A DNA stretch of 12,506 bases from Nitrospirota bacterium (GTDB lineage: Bacteria > Nitrospirota_A > Leptospirillia > Leptospirillales > Leptospirillaceae): contig JAKBPM010000030.1 in NCBI GenBank assembly GCA_021829515.1, forward strand, positions 1 to 12,506, given 5' to 3'. Numbering within the stretch: the first letter of the stretch is position 1; each line of letters opens with the position of its first letter. The translations under genes and the position numbers were made by a program. Shown in pieces: positions 1-6,997 of the stretch. The notes under the pieces were generated by a model that was given only the letters and a program-made list of their open reading frames with translations, did no database searches and was not told where the DNA came from.

Positions 1-111
1 AATCATGGATCCCAGGAAAATGGATATGGCAAGAAAAAATTCGGACGAAGAAAAATATCTTCCGCTTATAGACTTTCCAAAGGTTTTAGAAAGGTTCACA
101 ATCTTCTCCAT
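1..111 (-). CDS. possible N-terminal fragment of a membrane protein, running off the left edge
   Basis: An ATG at 111 on the minus strand opens a frame that stays open for 37 codons to the window edge. The peptide begins MEKIVNLSKTFGK and ends in a hydrophobic run (FFLAISIFLGSMI, residues 25-37). That is the layout of a short cytoplasmic N-terminus followed by a first membrane segment or signal anchor. No clear Shine-Dalgarno precedes it. Both plus-strand frames 1 and 2 are also open across most of this AT-rich stretch, so the call rests mainly on the hydrophobic segment and on the palindrome lying just upstream of the ATG. The family cannot be recognised from 37 residues. Confidence 0.3.
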   Translation of the reverse strand, partial: MEKIVNLSKTFGKSISGRYFSSSEFFLAISIFLGSMI

Positions 112-120
112 ATTACGATC

Positions 121-147
121 TTGAAATAATTACCTGTATTATTTCAA
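121..147. repeat. 27-bp perfect AT-rich inverted repeat
   Basis: The arms TTGAAATAAT (121-130) and ATTATTTCAA (138-147) are exact reverse complements around a 7-nt spacer. The repeat lies about 50 nt past the stop of the transposase gene and 9 nt upstream of the candidate ATG at 111. It could be the subterminal hairpin that IS200/IS605 elements carry at their right end, or an operator for the left-edge gene. No T-run follows the stem on either strand, so it is not an intrinsic terminator. Confidence 0.6.
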
Positions 148-199
148 AAAAGAGTCAATGTAACATTCCTTGAAAAAATTACTCATTTTCTTAAAGATC

Positions 200-607
200 T
201 CACAACAATTCTTCTTCCGAGCAGTTTTCAAATGTTTTCCCGAAACTTCCCATATGGGAACGAGCAATATAACTTGGCGACCAAAGCACCCCATTCCAGT
301 ATTTTGAAGCCAGATCTTTTCGCTCTTTTTTCAGAAGTCGACTTGATACGCACTTCAAGCTGTTGACGAGCATTGATACAGAAACTTTTGGGGGAATCGA
401 GACAAGAAGATGCACATGATCCGACTCTCCCCTCATCTGGATCATGTTGGCTTGAAAATCCTCACAAACATTTTTGAAAACAGTCTCGAGAACAGCCAAA
501 GCGTGTTTGTCAAAAACTTCGCTTTTTCTAACCGCAAAGAAGACCAACTCAACGATAATTGAGAAAGTACAGGTTCTACCTTTACGAATTTCGTCTTTAT
601 TATCCAT
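200..607 (-). CDS. tnpA: IS200/IS605-family transposase TnpA, C-terminus degraded
   Basis: This 135-residue protein is a Y1 HUH single-strand transposase of the IS200 type. The N-terminus (NKDEIRKGRTC), the HUH motif HVH at residues 64-66 within GESDHVHLLV, the following PPKVSVSMLVNSLK segment and the WNGVLWSPSY block (104-113) are all typical of the family. Intact members continue with a helix carrying the nucleophilic tyrosine (pattern QYIEQQ or KYIENQ). Here the tail reads SFGKTFENCSEEELL, with no tyrosine after Y113; the best alignment puts T125 where the catalytic Tyr should be. The other two frames of this stretch do not restore the motif. The start is ATG with a poor ribosome site. No tnpB follows. 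The copy is probably inactive for transposition. Confidence 0.85.
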   Translation of the reverse strand: MDNKDEIRKGRTCTFSIIVELVFFAVRKSEVFDKHALAVLETVFKNVCEDFQANMIQMRGESDHVHLLVSIPPKVSVSMLVNSLKCVSSRLLKKERKDLASKYWNGVLWSPSYIARSHMGSFGKTFENCSEEELL

Positions 608-681
608 AGACCAATTCTAAAACAATCATTTGGGATGTGCAATTACCAAAGACAGAAGCCATCACAGAGAAGACTATTTCA

Positions 682-710
682 TTGGGAAGGGCTTGACTGT
701 ACGCTATGAT
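682..710 (+). promoter_or_regulatory. candidate sigma-70 promoter for the pseudopilin genes
   Basis: TTGGGA (682-687) and TATGAT (705-710) are separated by 17 nt. Transcription would begin near 717, about 45 nt before the ATG at 762, which has AGGA at 750-753. The -35 match is moderate. The position between the divergent transposase and the first pseudopilin gene is right for a promoter of the three-gene cluster. Confidence 0.35.
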
Positions 711-761
711 ACTGAAGTCCTGATTCTATTATTATTGGGAGTATCTGCTAGGATTATGGCC

Positions 762-1430
762 ATGTCGCACCATTCACCTTCTCATCAAAAATCGCATTCA
801 TACAAAGGACAGTCTTTTTTGAAAAAGGAAGAGTTCTTTTTCGGACAATCTGCGCTGAAGACACTCTTCTCCGAAAAATGCGATAGAGGATGGACATTGA
901 TTGAAATCGTTATTGTCCTTTTTGTGATCAGCCTTGTCTTTGCGATTGTTTCTCCCCATCTGAAACTTCAAAAGACACCAGGACTCAGAGAGGTCTCCCT
1001 GAAAATCGCCGGAGAATACCGGGCTCTTTATTGGGAAGCCATTTCCAGACAACAGGTTCTCAGGTTGAAATATGATCTTGACAAAGGCACCGTATCCGCC
1101 TTCAGGATGGCACCGGATGGATCCTTGAAACCCGTATCGATCCGCGGCATCTCTGTATGGAGCATAGCTCCAAAAGTTCGCTTCACCCGCATTCACACAC
1201 TTCATCAGGGACGGGTCGAATCGGGAAGAACCTTTACCCAATTTTTCCCAACAGGAGCGGTAGAACCGACAACGATCCATCTCTCTGACCGACACTCCCA
1301 CTCCATGACCATAACGGTCAATCCTGTCAATGGTCGAACACATATCTTCAAGGGCGATGTCGAAGCCCCTTCCCTTCCCCCATTGCTTCCTGGCGGAGTC
1401 GGAAACGGAGCCTTCATGGGGGCAGGATGA
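762..1430 (+). CDS. gspH: GspH/FimT-type pseudopilin (type II secretion minor pseudopilin)
   Basis: The protein has a class III (prepilin) signal: a leader ending DRG, then WTLIEIVIVLFVISLVF, with the conserved Glu at +5 and a hydrophobic helix of about 20 residues. A globular domain of about 150 residues ends in a Gly/Pro-rich tail. Such proteins are cut by the prepilin peptidase, methylated and placed in the periplasmic pseudopilus; size and position before gspI/gspJ fit GspH. Residue +1 is Trp rather than the usual Phe. The start is uncertain. ATG 762 has AGGA 8 nt upstream and gives a 43-residue leader. TTG 819, with AAAGGA at 804-809, would give a more usual 23-residue leader. The frame is open back to a TTG at 630, but that extension does not look coding. 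The stop overlaps the next ATG (ATGA). Confidence 0.8.
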   Translation: MSHHSPSHQKSHSYKGQSFLKKEEFFFGQSALKTLFSEKCDRGWTLIEIVIVLFVISLVFAIVSPHLKLQKTPGLREVSLKIAGEYRALYWEAISRQQVLRLKYDLDKGTVSAFRMAPDGSLKPVSIRGISVWSIAPKVRFTRIHTLHQGRVESGRTFTQFFPTGAVEPTTIHLSDRHSHSMTITVNPVNGRTHIFKGDVEAPSLPPLLPGGVGNGAFMGAG

Positions 1431-1807
1431 ACCATTCCAGGCGATTGTCGGACAATGCCTTCACTCTCATAGAAGTCATGGTCGCCCTGTTCATTTTTAG
1501 TGTAGCAGTCATTGCCCTTCTGGCGATCAGGACGAATGCGTTACAACTCGATGAGAGAGCTCGCGATGAAGTTGAAATGACCATATTGGCCAACAGGAAA
1601 ATGTCGGAAATCGTGGGACAGGGCTTTGCCCCTGTTGGAGATGTATCCGGAGGTTTTGGAAAAGAACATAAAGACTATCGGTGGGAAGAAATCGTGACGG
1701 CTTCTCCATTGCCGATCATTCGGCAGGTCACTGTCAAGATTTCAAAGAAAACAGGCAAGGGAAAAATTGTCGTCACTCTTGTTTCCTACATTTCCGGTAT
1801 TCAGTAA
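1427..1807 (+). CDS. gspI: GspI-type pseudopilin with Ala at the -1 cleavage position
   Basis: This 126-residue minor pseudopilin begins MNHSRRLSDNA, then FTLIEVMVALFIFSVAVIAL, followed by an amphipathic region (RARDEVEMTILANRKMSEI) typical of GspI/PilV. GspI pairs with GspJ and GspK at the tip of the type II secretion pseudopilus. The residue before the cleavage site is Ala11 (codon GCC) where nearly all family members have Gly. The Glu at +5 is present. Length is normal for GspI. It is translationally coupled to gspH by a 4-nt ATGA overlap, with GGGGG just upstream as ribosome site. Confidence 0.85.
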   Translation: MNHSRRLSDNAFTLIEVMVALFIFSVAVIALLAIRTNALQLDERARDEVEMTILANRKMSEIVGQGFAPVGDVSGGFGKEHKDYRWEEIVTASPLPIIRQVTVKISKKTGKGKIVVTLVSYISGIQ

Positions 1808-1846
1808 TCGATAAAGGTCATGCTCTGGACAGGAGATCTATCAATA

Positions 1847-2554
1847 ATGGTTCACCGGGAGTTTCCTCAAAAATTCAAAATCCCTCAAGAGAAGGATGGC
1901 GGATTCACCCTGATTGAAGTTCTTGTGGCATTCATGATTTTTGCCATGATCCTCGGCTTGCTGTTTGGAGCGGTGGAAAGCACTCAAAAGGTCCTGTCAA
2001 TCGCAAATAACGGAAACAGGATCTTTGAAAATGTTCAGAGCGCCCTGTTTCGCATTCATGGAGAAATTCTTTCAACCTACATCAATCCGAACGATCCGCT
2101 CACCTATTTCATTGGGAATCCTCAAAGTGCGGGAGATGAAGAAACGGATACCCTGATGTTCACATCGCTGGGCCAGACAAGACTGATGCAAAATGCTCCG
2201 GTTTCCCACCTGATGGGGGTTCAGTATGTCCTTCTTCCGGAAAAGAAAGAAGGAGAATATGTACTGGCCCATGAACAGGATACCAACTTGTTAAGTTATG
2301 GAACCCAGGCCGTTCAGGCTGAACCCCTGCTCCACCATGTGTTGTCTTTACGTTTGTTTTATTTTGACAGCCATGAATGGGTTAACCAGTGGAACTCAAC
2401 ACAGAGCCACCTTCTCCCTGTCTACGTCAAGCTGGTCCTTAAGGTCAGAGCGGGGAAAAACGGAGAAAGAACATTTACAGATGTGGTTCCTGTCCCATTA
2501 TCCACGATGATGCAGACTCAAGGAGGAAGCGTTTCCTCTGTAGGAGGTTTCTGA
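1847..2554 (+). CDS. gspJ: GspJ-type pseudopilin
   Basis: With the ATG at 1847 the protein has 235 residues and a 19-residue leader ending DGG, followed by FTLIEVLVAFMIFAMILGLLF. This is a canonical prepilin cleavage site, with Glu at +5. The following segment (AVESTQKVLSIANNGNRIF, then LFRIHGEI) and the length fit GspJ, the wider tip pseudopilin that binds GspI. I chose 1847 because AGGAG (1831-1835) lies 11 nt before it. An in-frame ATG at 1820 has only a cramped AAAGG two bases away and would lengthen the leader by nine residues. The gene ends 4 nt before the stop codon of convergent dnaB, leaving no room for gspK. Confidence 0.85.
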   Translation: MVHREFPQKFKIPQEKDGGFTLIEVLVAFMIFAMILGLLFGAVESTQKVLSIANNGNRIFENVQSALFRIHGEILSTYINPNDPLTYFIGNPQSAGDEETDTLMFTSLGQTRLMQNAPVSHLMGVQYVLLPEKKEGEYVLAHEQDTNLLSYGTQAVQAEPLLHHVLSLRLFYFDSHEWVNQWNSTQSHLLPVYVKLVLKVRAGKNGERTFTDVVPVPLSTMMQTQGGSVSSVGGF

Positions 2555-2558
2555 GCTT

Positions 2559-3950
2559 CTACTCTCCCCCATCCATATTGTCATAACCATAGGCGAGGTT
2601 TTCGAACCTTGTGCAGTGGCCAAGGAATGCGAGATTGACCGATCCGATCGGGCCATTCCTTTGTTTTCCGATGATCACTTCAGCCTTGCCCTTGTTTTCC
2701 AGATTTTCCTTGTTATAAACCTCGTCCCTATAGATAAAAAGAACGATATCGGCATCCTGCTCAATGGCACCCGACTCCCTGAGATCAGAAAGAATGGGCT
2801 TTTTGTCTTTGGGGCGATTCTCAACGGATCGTGATAACTGGGCAAGCGCGATGACCGGCAAGTTCAGCTCTTTCGCCAAGGCCTTGAGTGAACGGGAAAT
2901 CTCAGAGATTTCCTGTTCACGGTTATCCGTTCTTTGAGAACCTTTCACCAACTGGAGATAGTCCACCACAATCAGGGAGAGATTTTTATTTTGAGCCTTG
3001 AGTCTTCTGGCTCTGGCCCTTAGTTCGTAAACAGAAAGATCTCCGGAATCATCGATAAAAAGCGGGACGTCGCTCGCTTCTCCAAAGGCCTGCATAACCG
3101 CTCGCCAGTCATCACTCGGAAGCTGCCCTGTCCGAAGCTTCCATGCATCAACACGGCTCTGGGAGCTGATAAGTCGCATGAAAAGCTGTTCCTTCGACAT
3201 TTCCAGTGAAAAGATCCCAACAGGCAATCTCAGATCAAATGAGACGTATTGGGCAATTCCCATGGCGAACGCTGTTTTTCCCATGGCAGGTCGCCCTGCC
3301 ACAATAATCAGATCAGAGGGATAAAGCCCAGTCGTCATTCTGTCGAGGTCAATAAATCCGGTAGGAAGGCCAATCACGGCATCTGCGATCTCCCGTGAGC
3401 GAAGCTCCTCAAGCTTCTTGAACTGGGTATCAAGATAAGGAACATCCCCCACTTTTACAAAACCACCAGAGTTTTTATGGGAACCGATTTCAAGAATCTT
3501 TCTTTCGGCGAGATCAAGGAGGGACTCGACCTCCTCTGTTTCCTCATACCCTTTCTGCGCGATATCTTCTGCCGCCAGAATCAGCTTCCGGTAAATCCCC
3601 TTTTCAGTCAAAAGCCGTGCATAGTGTTTTGCGTTGGCAGCAGTTGGAACAATATAGCTTAAGTCTTCTATATACTGAGGGGCTCCGGTCAGCCCATCCC
3701 AGCCCTTTTTCTTCAATCGATCCGACAAAGTCACAGGATCAATCGGATGCTGGACTTCTGCCATTTCCCTCATGACCTGATAGATTTTTCGATGGGCGTC
3801 AAGGATAAAGTCTTCCTCCTTGACGCTGTCTCCGATCTGGGTCAGAACTTCATTATTGAGAAGGATTGATCCCAGAAAGGATTTTTCGGCCTCTATACTC
3901 TGGGGAAGATTCCGAAAAACTTCATGACCGGATTTTCTGACATTTTTCAT
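2559..3950 (-). CDS. dnaB: replicative DNA helicase DnaB
   Basis: This is the hexameric 5'-3' helicase that unwinds DNA ahead of the replisome and recruits primase. At 463 residues it has normal family length and no intein. The N-terminal domain begins around LPQSIEAEKSFLGSILLNNE (15-34). The RecA-like C-terminal domain has Walker A GRPAMGKT (219-226), catalytic Glu250 in FSLEMS, Walker B LIVVDYLQL (326-334, Asp330), the ALAQLSRSVE segment (368-377) and the arginine-finger region KQRNGP (429-434). The start is ATG with GGAG about 5 nt upstream. It lies 30 nt after hisZ and is probably last in the aminotransferase-serA-hisZ-dnaB transcript. Its usual partners (rplI, radA, alr) are not here. 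Confidence 0.97.
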   Translation of the reverse strand: MKNVRKSGHEVFRNLPQSIEAEKSFLGSILLNNEVLTQIGDSVKEEDFILDAHRKIYQVMREMAEVQHPIDPVTLSDRLKKKGWDGLTGAPQYIEDLSYIVPTAANAKHYARLLTEKGIYRKLILAAEDIAQKGYEETEEVESLLDLAERKILEIGSHKNSGGFVKVGDVPYLDTQFKKLEELRSREIADAVIGLPTGFIDLDRMTTGLYPSDLIIVAGRPAMGKTAFAMGIAQYVSFDLRLPVGIFSLEMSKEQLFMRLISSQSRVDAWKLRTGQLPSDDWRAVMQAFGEASDVPLFIDDSGDLSVYELRARARRLKAQNKNLSLIVVDYLQLVKGSQRTDNREQEISEISRSLKALAKELNLPVIALAQLSRSVENRPKDKKPILSDLRESGAIEQDADIVLFIYRDEVYNKENLENKGKAEVIIGKQRNGPIGSVNLAFLGHCTRFENLAYGYDNMDGGE

Positions 3951-3980
3951 GAACGCTCCGGTAGATACCCGATAATGTTT

Positions 3981-5363
3981 TTAGGACGGATTGGAAGGAT
4001 GCCCTTGACGATGGAGGATGGGATCTTCAGAGGATGAATGTTCTGCCTGGGAAATCCTGTGGGAAGAGCCATTTTTTAAAAAAGAGATAAAGTCATCACC
4101 CTTTTTAAAGATCACCTCTGAAACATTTGGAAACCGCTCAAAATAAGAAGGCTCAAGAAGTTTAAGGTCCTTGTTTCCAGGAAAGTCCTGGGGATAAAGG
4201 ATTCGGACCGGTGGTCTGTTTTGTGTCAAGCCCGAGATAAGTTTCTCGATGAGGTGATAGGATCCGCTATCTTCAGGCTGGACAAGAAAATGGATTTCCT
4301 CCTGGTCCCGAATCTCTTTCCCTATGCTTGTTGAGTCGTCTATACGATTCAGATGAAAGGCAAATCCTGTTGCCGGGATATTGGCACCAAAGAGAGCCGG
4401 AAGCTTGTCATATCGACCACCAGATGCAATTTCCCTTGTTGAGCCTGGTGTATAGAGATGGAAAAACATGCCGCTGTAATAAGGCCCTACAGGAGCTAGA
4501 GCAAGGTCCAGAACGATTTCCGAAGGGCCATATGTCCACTCCTTCACTAGTGACAGGAACGATTCGTCGACCTGATCTTGCGGCAGGCAGGAGATCAAGG
4601 ATTCAAGAGATGAAATGGTTTCCGGAAGACAAATGACATTTCTGAGGAAAAAAGCCAGTGTTTCCGTAAATATTTTAAGTTTTCCGGATGGAAGGATATT
4701 TTTGGAGCTTCCTTCCTGGATAGCCTTGGTCAGGGATCCTGAATCATGGGCATAGAAAAGTCTTGACAATTCCTGTCTTGAGACCTCGGGAGCCAAAGAG
4801 GCAATCAAGTCAAGAATGGATGTCTGAAGACCCTGATGGGACAAGACAAGGGTTGGATCCCATATGGCGAGTTTTCTTGCACCCTGGAGGCAAAGATGGA
4901 TCACTTCCCAATCGCCCCATACGCTTGCATTCCCCCAGTATTCCACCCCGGCCTGAAAAAGCTCGCGCTCCAGAACATGATGATCTTCGTGTCGAAAAAC
5001 CGTTGTGCTATAGGAAAATCTCAGGTCATCAAATCCCGAGTCGATAGCATGGGCCAGAAGACGGGCAATCTGGGCTGTCGCATCAGGTCTCAGAATCAGA
5101 ACATGGCCGGAAGTCCGATCTTGTATTGTATAGGCCTTTTCCAGAAGGGCAGGATCAATCCCGGGCCTCAACGCATCAAGATATTCAAAGGCAGGTAAGG
5201 CTATCTCGCGATATCCTCTCTGTTTGAAAAGATCTAGTAGTTCTCCAGCCACTTTTCTACGAAAAGTCGGGTTCCCTGAAAAAAGAGGGCCAACCCCTTT
5301 CGGAGTCAGCCCTCTTTTTTCTAAACGGGAAGAATTCTGGGACTTTTGAGAATTCTTGCTCAT
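3981..5363 (-). CDS. hisZ: ATP phosphoribosyltransferase regulatory subunit HisZ
   Basis: HisZ is a catalytically dead paralogue of histidyl-tRNA synthetase. It binds the short form of HisG and allows activity and histidine feedback in the first step of histidine synthesis. Class II synthetase-like elements are visible: LRPDATAQIAR (91-101), VFRHEDHHVLERELFQAGVE (122-141) and ASGGRYDKLPALFG (313-326). The HisRS signature RGLDYYTG is replaced by APVGPYYSG (290-298), which lacks the key Arg, so HisZ is favoured over HisRS. At 460 residues it is longer than a typical HisZ of roughly 390-400. Residues from about 355 (IHFLVQPEDSG onward) form an extra region that may be a remnant of the anticodon-binding domain, ending in a Ser/His-rich tail. 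The ATG overlaps the serA stop (ATGA). No hisG is adjacent. Confidence 0.85.
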   Translation of the reverse strand: MSKNSQKSQNSSRLEKRGLTPKGVGPLFSGNPTFRRKVAGELLDLFKQRGYREIALPAFEYLDALRPGIDPALLEKAYTIQDRTSGHVLILRPDATAQIARLLAHAIDSGFDDLRFSYSTTVFRHEDHHVLERELFQAGVEYWGNASVWGDWEVIHLCLQGARKLAIWDPTLVLSHQGLQTSILDLIASLAPEVSRQELSRLFYAHDSGSLTKAIQEGSSKNILPSGKLKIFTETLAFFLRNVICLPETISSLESLISCLPQDQVDESFLSLVKEWTYGPSEIVLDLALAPVGPYYSGMFFHLYTPGSTREIASGGRYDKLPALFGANIPATGFAFHLNRIDDSTSIGKEIRDQEEIHFLVQPEDSGSYHLIEKLISGLTQNRPPVRILYPQDFPGNKDLKLLEPSYFERFPNVSEVIFKKGDDFISFLKNGSSHRISQAEHSSSEDPILHRQGHPSNPS

Positions 5364-6967
5364 GCCTGGGCAGAAGGAAGATGAAGAATCTTGAGAGAAA
5401 GGATATTGGGAATCTTCCTCAGCTCTGAAAGAAGAGCAGGGCTGATTTCATTATCCACGCCAATCATTGAAATGGCTTTTCCACCTGGGTAGTCACGGCC
5501 GAATTGCATTCTGGAAATATTGATCTTGTGATTTCCCAAAATGGTCCCGACCGCTCCGACAACACCTGGCTGATCCTGATTGGTGAGGTAAATCATGATG
5601 GGCTCGGGGATCACTTCAACCGGAAGCTGGTCCATCGAGACAATCCTGTAATCCCGTTTTTGGAAAACAGATCCCGAAATCTGGTGGAAATCAGTCGGAG
5701 AAGAAATCTTGATTGAAAGCAACCCGGTATAATCCCCATTATGGGTCGATCGAACCTCAACGACCTCAATTCCTCTCTCTTTTGCGAGAATGGGGGCATT
5801 CACCTCATTGACCATTGTGTCGAGAATCGGAGAAAGGATCCCTTTCAATGCAGAAATCGTAACGGCTGCCGTAGGGACTGTGGCAATTTCTCCAGAATAC
5901 TCTATGGTCACTTTGGACAAGGGGGAAGAAGAAATTTGGGAAATGATGTTCCCCATGATTTCCGCAAGCTTCTGGTAAGGAGTAACGATGCTCATTTCTT
6001 CAGGAGACACCGAAGGAAGATTGGCCGCATAACGGATCACACCCTTGGCCAGGTAATCAACCATCTGGTCAGCAATGGCGAGCGCCACATTTTCCTGGGC
6101 TTCCTTCGTTGCCGCTCCGATATGGGGAGTTGAAATAAAGGAGTCTATCTTCAGGAGAGGATGATCCGCAGGAACCGGCTCCTGAACGAACACATCAAAT
6201 GCAGCCCCTGCGACATGGCCACTCAAGAGAGCTTCCGCAAGGTCTGTTTCATTGACGATGCCACCCCTTGCGCAATTGACGATGTATACGCCTTTTTTCA
6301 TTTTGGCAATGGTGGTTTTGTTGATCAGATTTGTTGTTTCAGCATTGAGTGGAGTATGCACCGAAATAAAATCCGACTTCTGGTAGATTTCATCAAGGGA
6401 GACCGGAGTAACCCCGGATTTTTCCGCCACTTCCGGAGTAAGATAGGGATCAAATGCGATCACATGCATTGAAAGCCCTTTGGCGATCTGTGTCAGATGC
6501 TGCCCGATTTTACCCATTCCGATGATTCCCAGTGTTTTCTGAAAAAGCTCCACACCCATGAACTTGCTTTTTTCCCATTTTCCGGACCGATTGGATGCGT
6601 TGGCCTGAGGAATGCGTCTTGCCATGGACATCAGAAGCGACATGGTGTGCTCTGCAGTCGTGATGGTATTTCCGCCAGGTGTATTCATGACCACTATGCC
6701 GTGGGATGTCGCCGCATCGAGGTCGACATTATCGAGCCCCGCTCCAGCGCGTCCGACAACCTTCAGTCGTTTTGCCCCTTTTAAAATATCTTTGGTAACC
6801 TTGGTTCCGCTTCTGATGACCAAACCATCATAACCTGCTATTTCAACAGCAAGTTCTTCCGGTGTTAACTTCGTCTTGACCACAACCTCAAAGCCCGCTT
6901 CCCTGAAGATCTTCAAGCCATCTTCAGAGATGGCATCACTGACAAGTACCCTGATATTTTCTGACAA
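5360..6967 (-). CDS. serA: D-3-phosphoglycerate dehydrogenase SerA (long form with ACT domain)
   Basis: SerA oxidises 3-phosphoglycerate to 3-phosphohydroxypyruvate with NAD, the first step of serine synthesis. The 535-residue length is that of the long type. It has a substrate-binding domain (VVGRAGAGLDNVDL, 70-83), a Rossmann motif GMGKIG (150-155) with Asp173 downstream in the NAD-binding fold, catalytic Arg234 (NCARGG), Glu263 (QEP) and His282 (PHIGAAT). An intervening (ASB-type) domain at about 320-450 and a C-terminal ACT domain from about 457 (MIYLTNQDQPGVVGAVGTIL) follow; the ACT domain commonly mediates serine feedback. The start is TTG at 6967, supported by GGAGGA (6974-6979) at 6-nt spacing; no better ATG is nearby. 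It follows the aminotransferase by 30 nt and overlaps hisZ by 4 nt. Confidence 0.96.
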   Translation of the reverse strand: MSENIRVLVSDAISEDGLKIFREAGFEVVVKTKLTPEELAVEIAGYDGLVIRSGTKVTKDILKGAKRLKVVGRAGAGLDNVDLDAATSHGIVVMNTPGGNTITTAEHTMSLLMSMARRIPQANASNRSGKWEKSKFMGVELFQKTLGIIGMGKIGQHLTQIAKGLSMHVIAFDPYLTPEVAEKSGVTPVSLDEIYQKSDFISVHTPLNAETTNLINKTTIAKMKKGVYIVNCARGGIVNETDLAEALLSGHVAGAAFDVFVQEPVPADHPLLKIDSFISTPHIGAATKEAQENVALAIADQMVDYLAKGVIRYAANLPSVSPEEMSIVTPYQKLAEIMGNIISQISSSPLSKVTIEYSGEIATVPTAAVTISALKGILSPILDTMVNEVNAPILAKERGIEVVEVRSTHNGDYTGLLSIKISSPTDFHQISGSVFQKRDYRIVSMDQLPVEVIPEPIMIYLTNQDQPGVVGAVGTILGNHKINISRMQFGRDYPGGKAISMIGVDNEISPALLSELRKIPNILSLKILHLPSAQA

Positions 6968-6973
6968 CGGTAG

Positions 6974-6979
6974 TCCTCC
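6974..6979 (-). promoter_or_regulatory. Shine-Dalgarno that fixes the TTG start of serA
   Basis: The minus strand reads GGAGGA, six bases before TTG 6967. This strong site supports the non-ATG initiation codon. It lies in the 30-nt gap after the aminotransferase stop. Confidence 0.75.
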
Positions 6980-6997
6980 GATAGGATGTTCTGATTT

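Noticed and set aside
442..642. 66-residue open frame on the minus strand
   Set aside because: It overlaps the transposase in another frame and its sequence has no family-like features.
693..710. TTGACT (693-698) as the -35 for TATGAT (705-710)
   Set aside because: Only 6 nt separate them; TTGGGA at 682-687 has the proper 17-nt spacing.
630..761. Upstream extension of the gspH frame to a TTG at 630
   Set aside because: The added residues do not look like a prepilin leader, the TTG has no ribosome site, and the stretch holds the candidate promoter.
798..1343. 181-residue minus-strand open frame opposite gspH
   Set aside because: It is antisense to a well-supported pseudopilin gene and has no recognisable motif.
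2538..2550. Small hairpin CCTC/GAGG at the gspJ end as a terminator
   Set aside because: The stem is only four pairs and is not followed by a proper T-run.
3981..5363. Reading hisZ as a histidyl-tRNA synthetase
   Set aside because: The signature RGLDYYTG is replaced by PVGPYYSG, the motif 2 region is altered and a full anticodon-binding domain is not evident.
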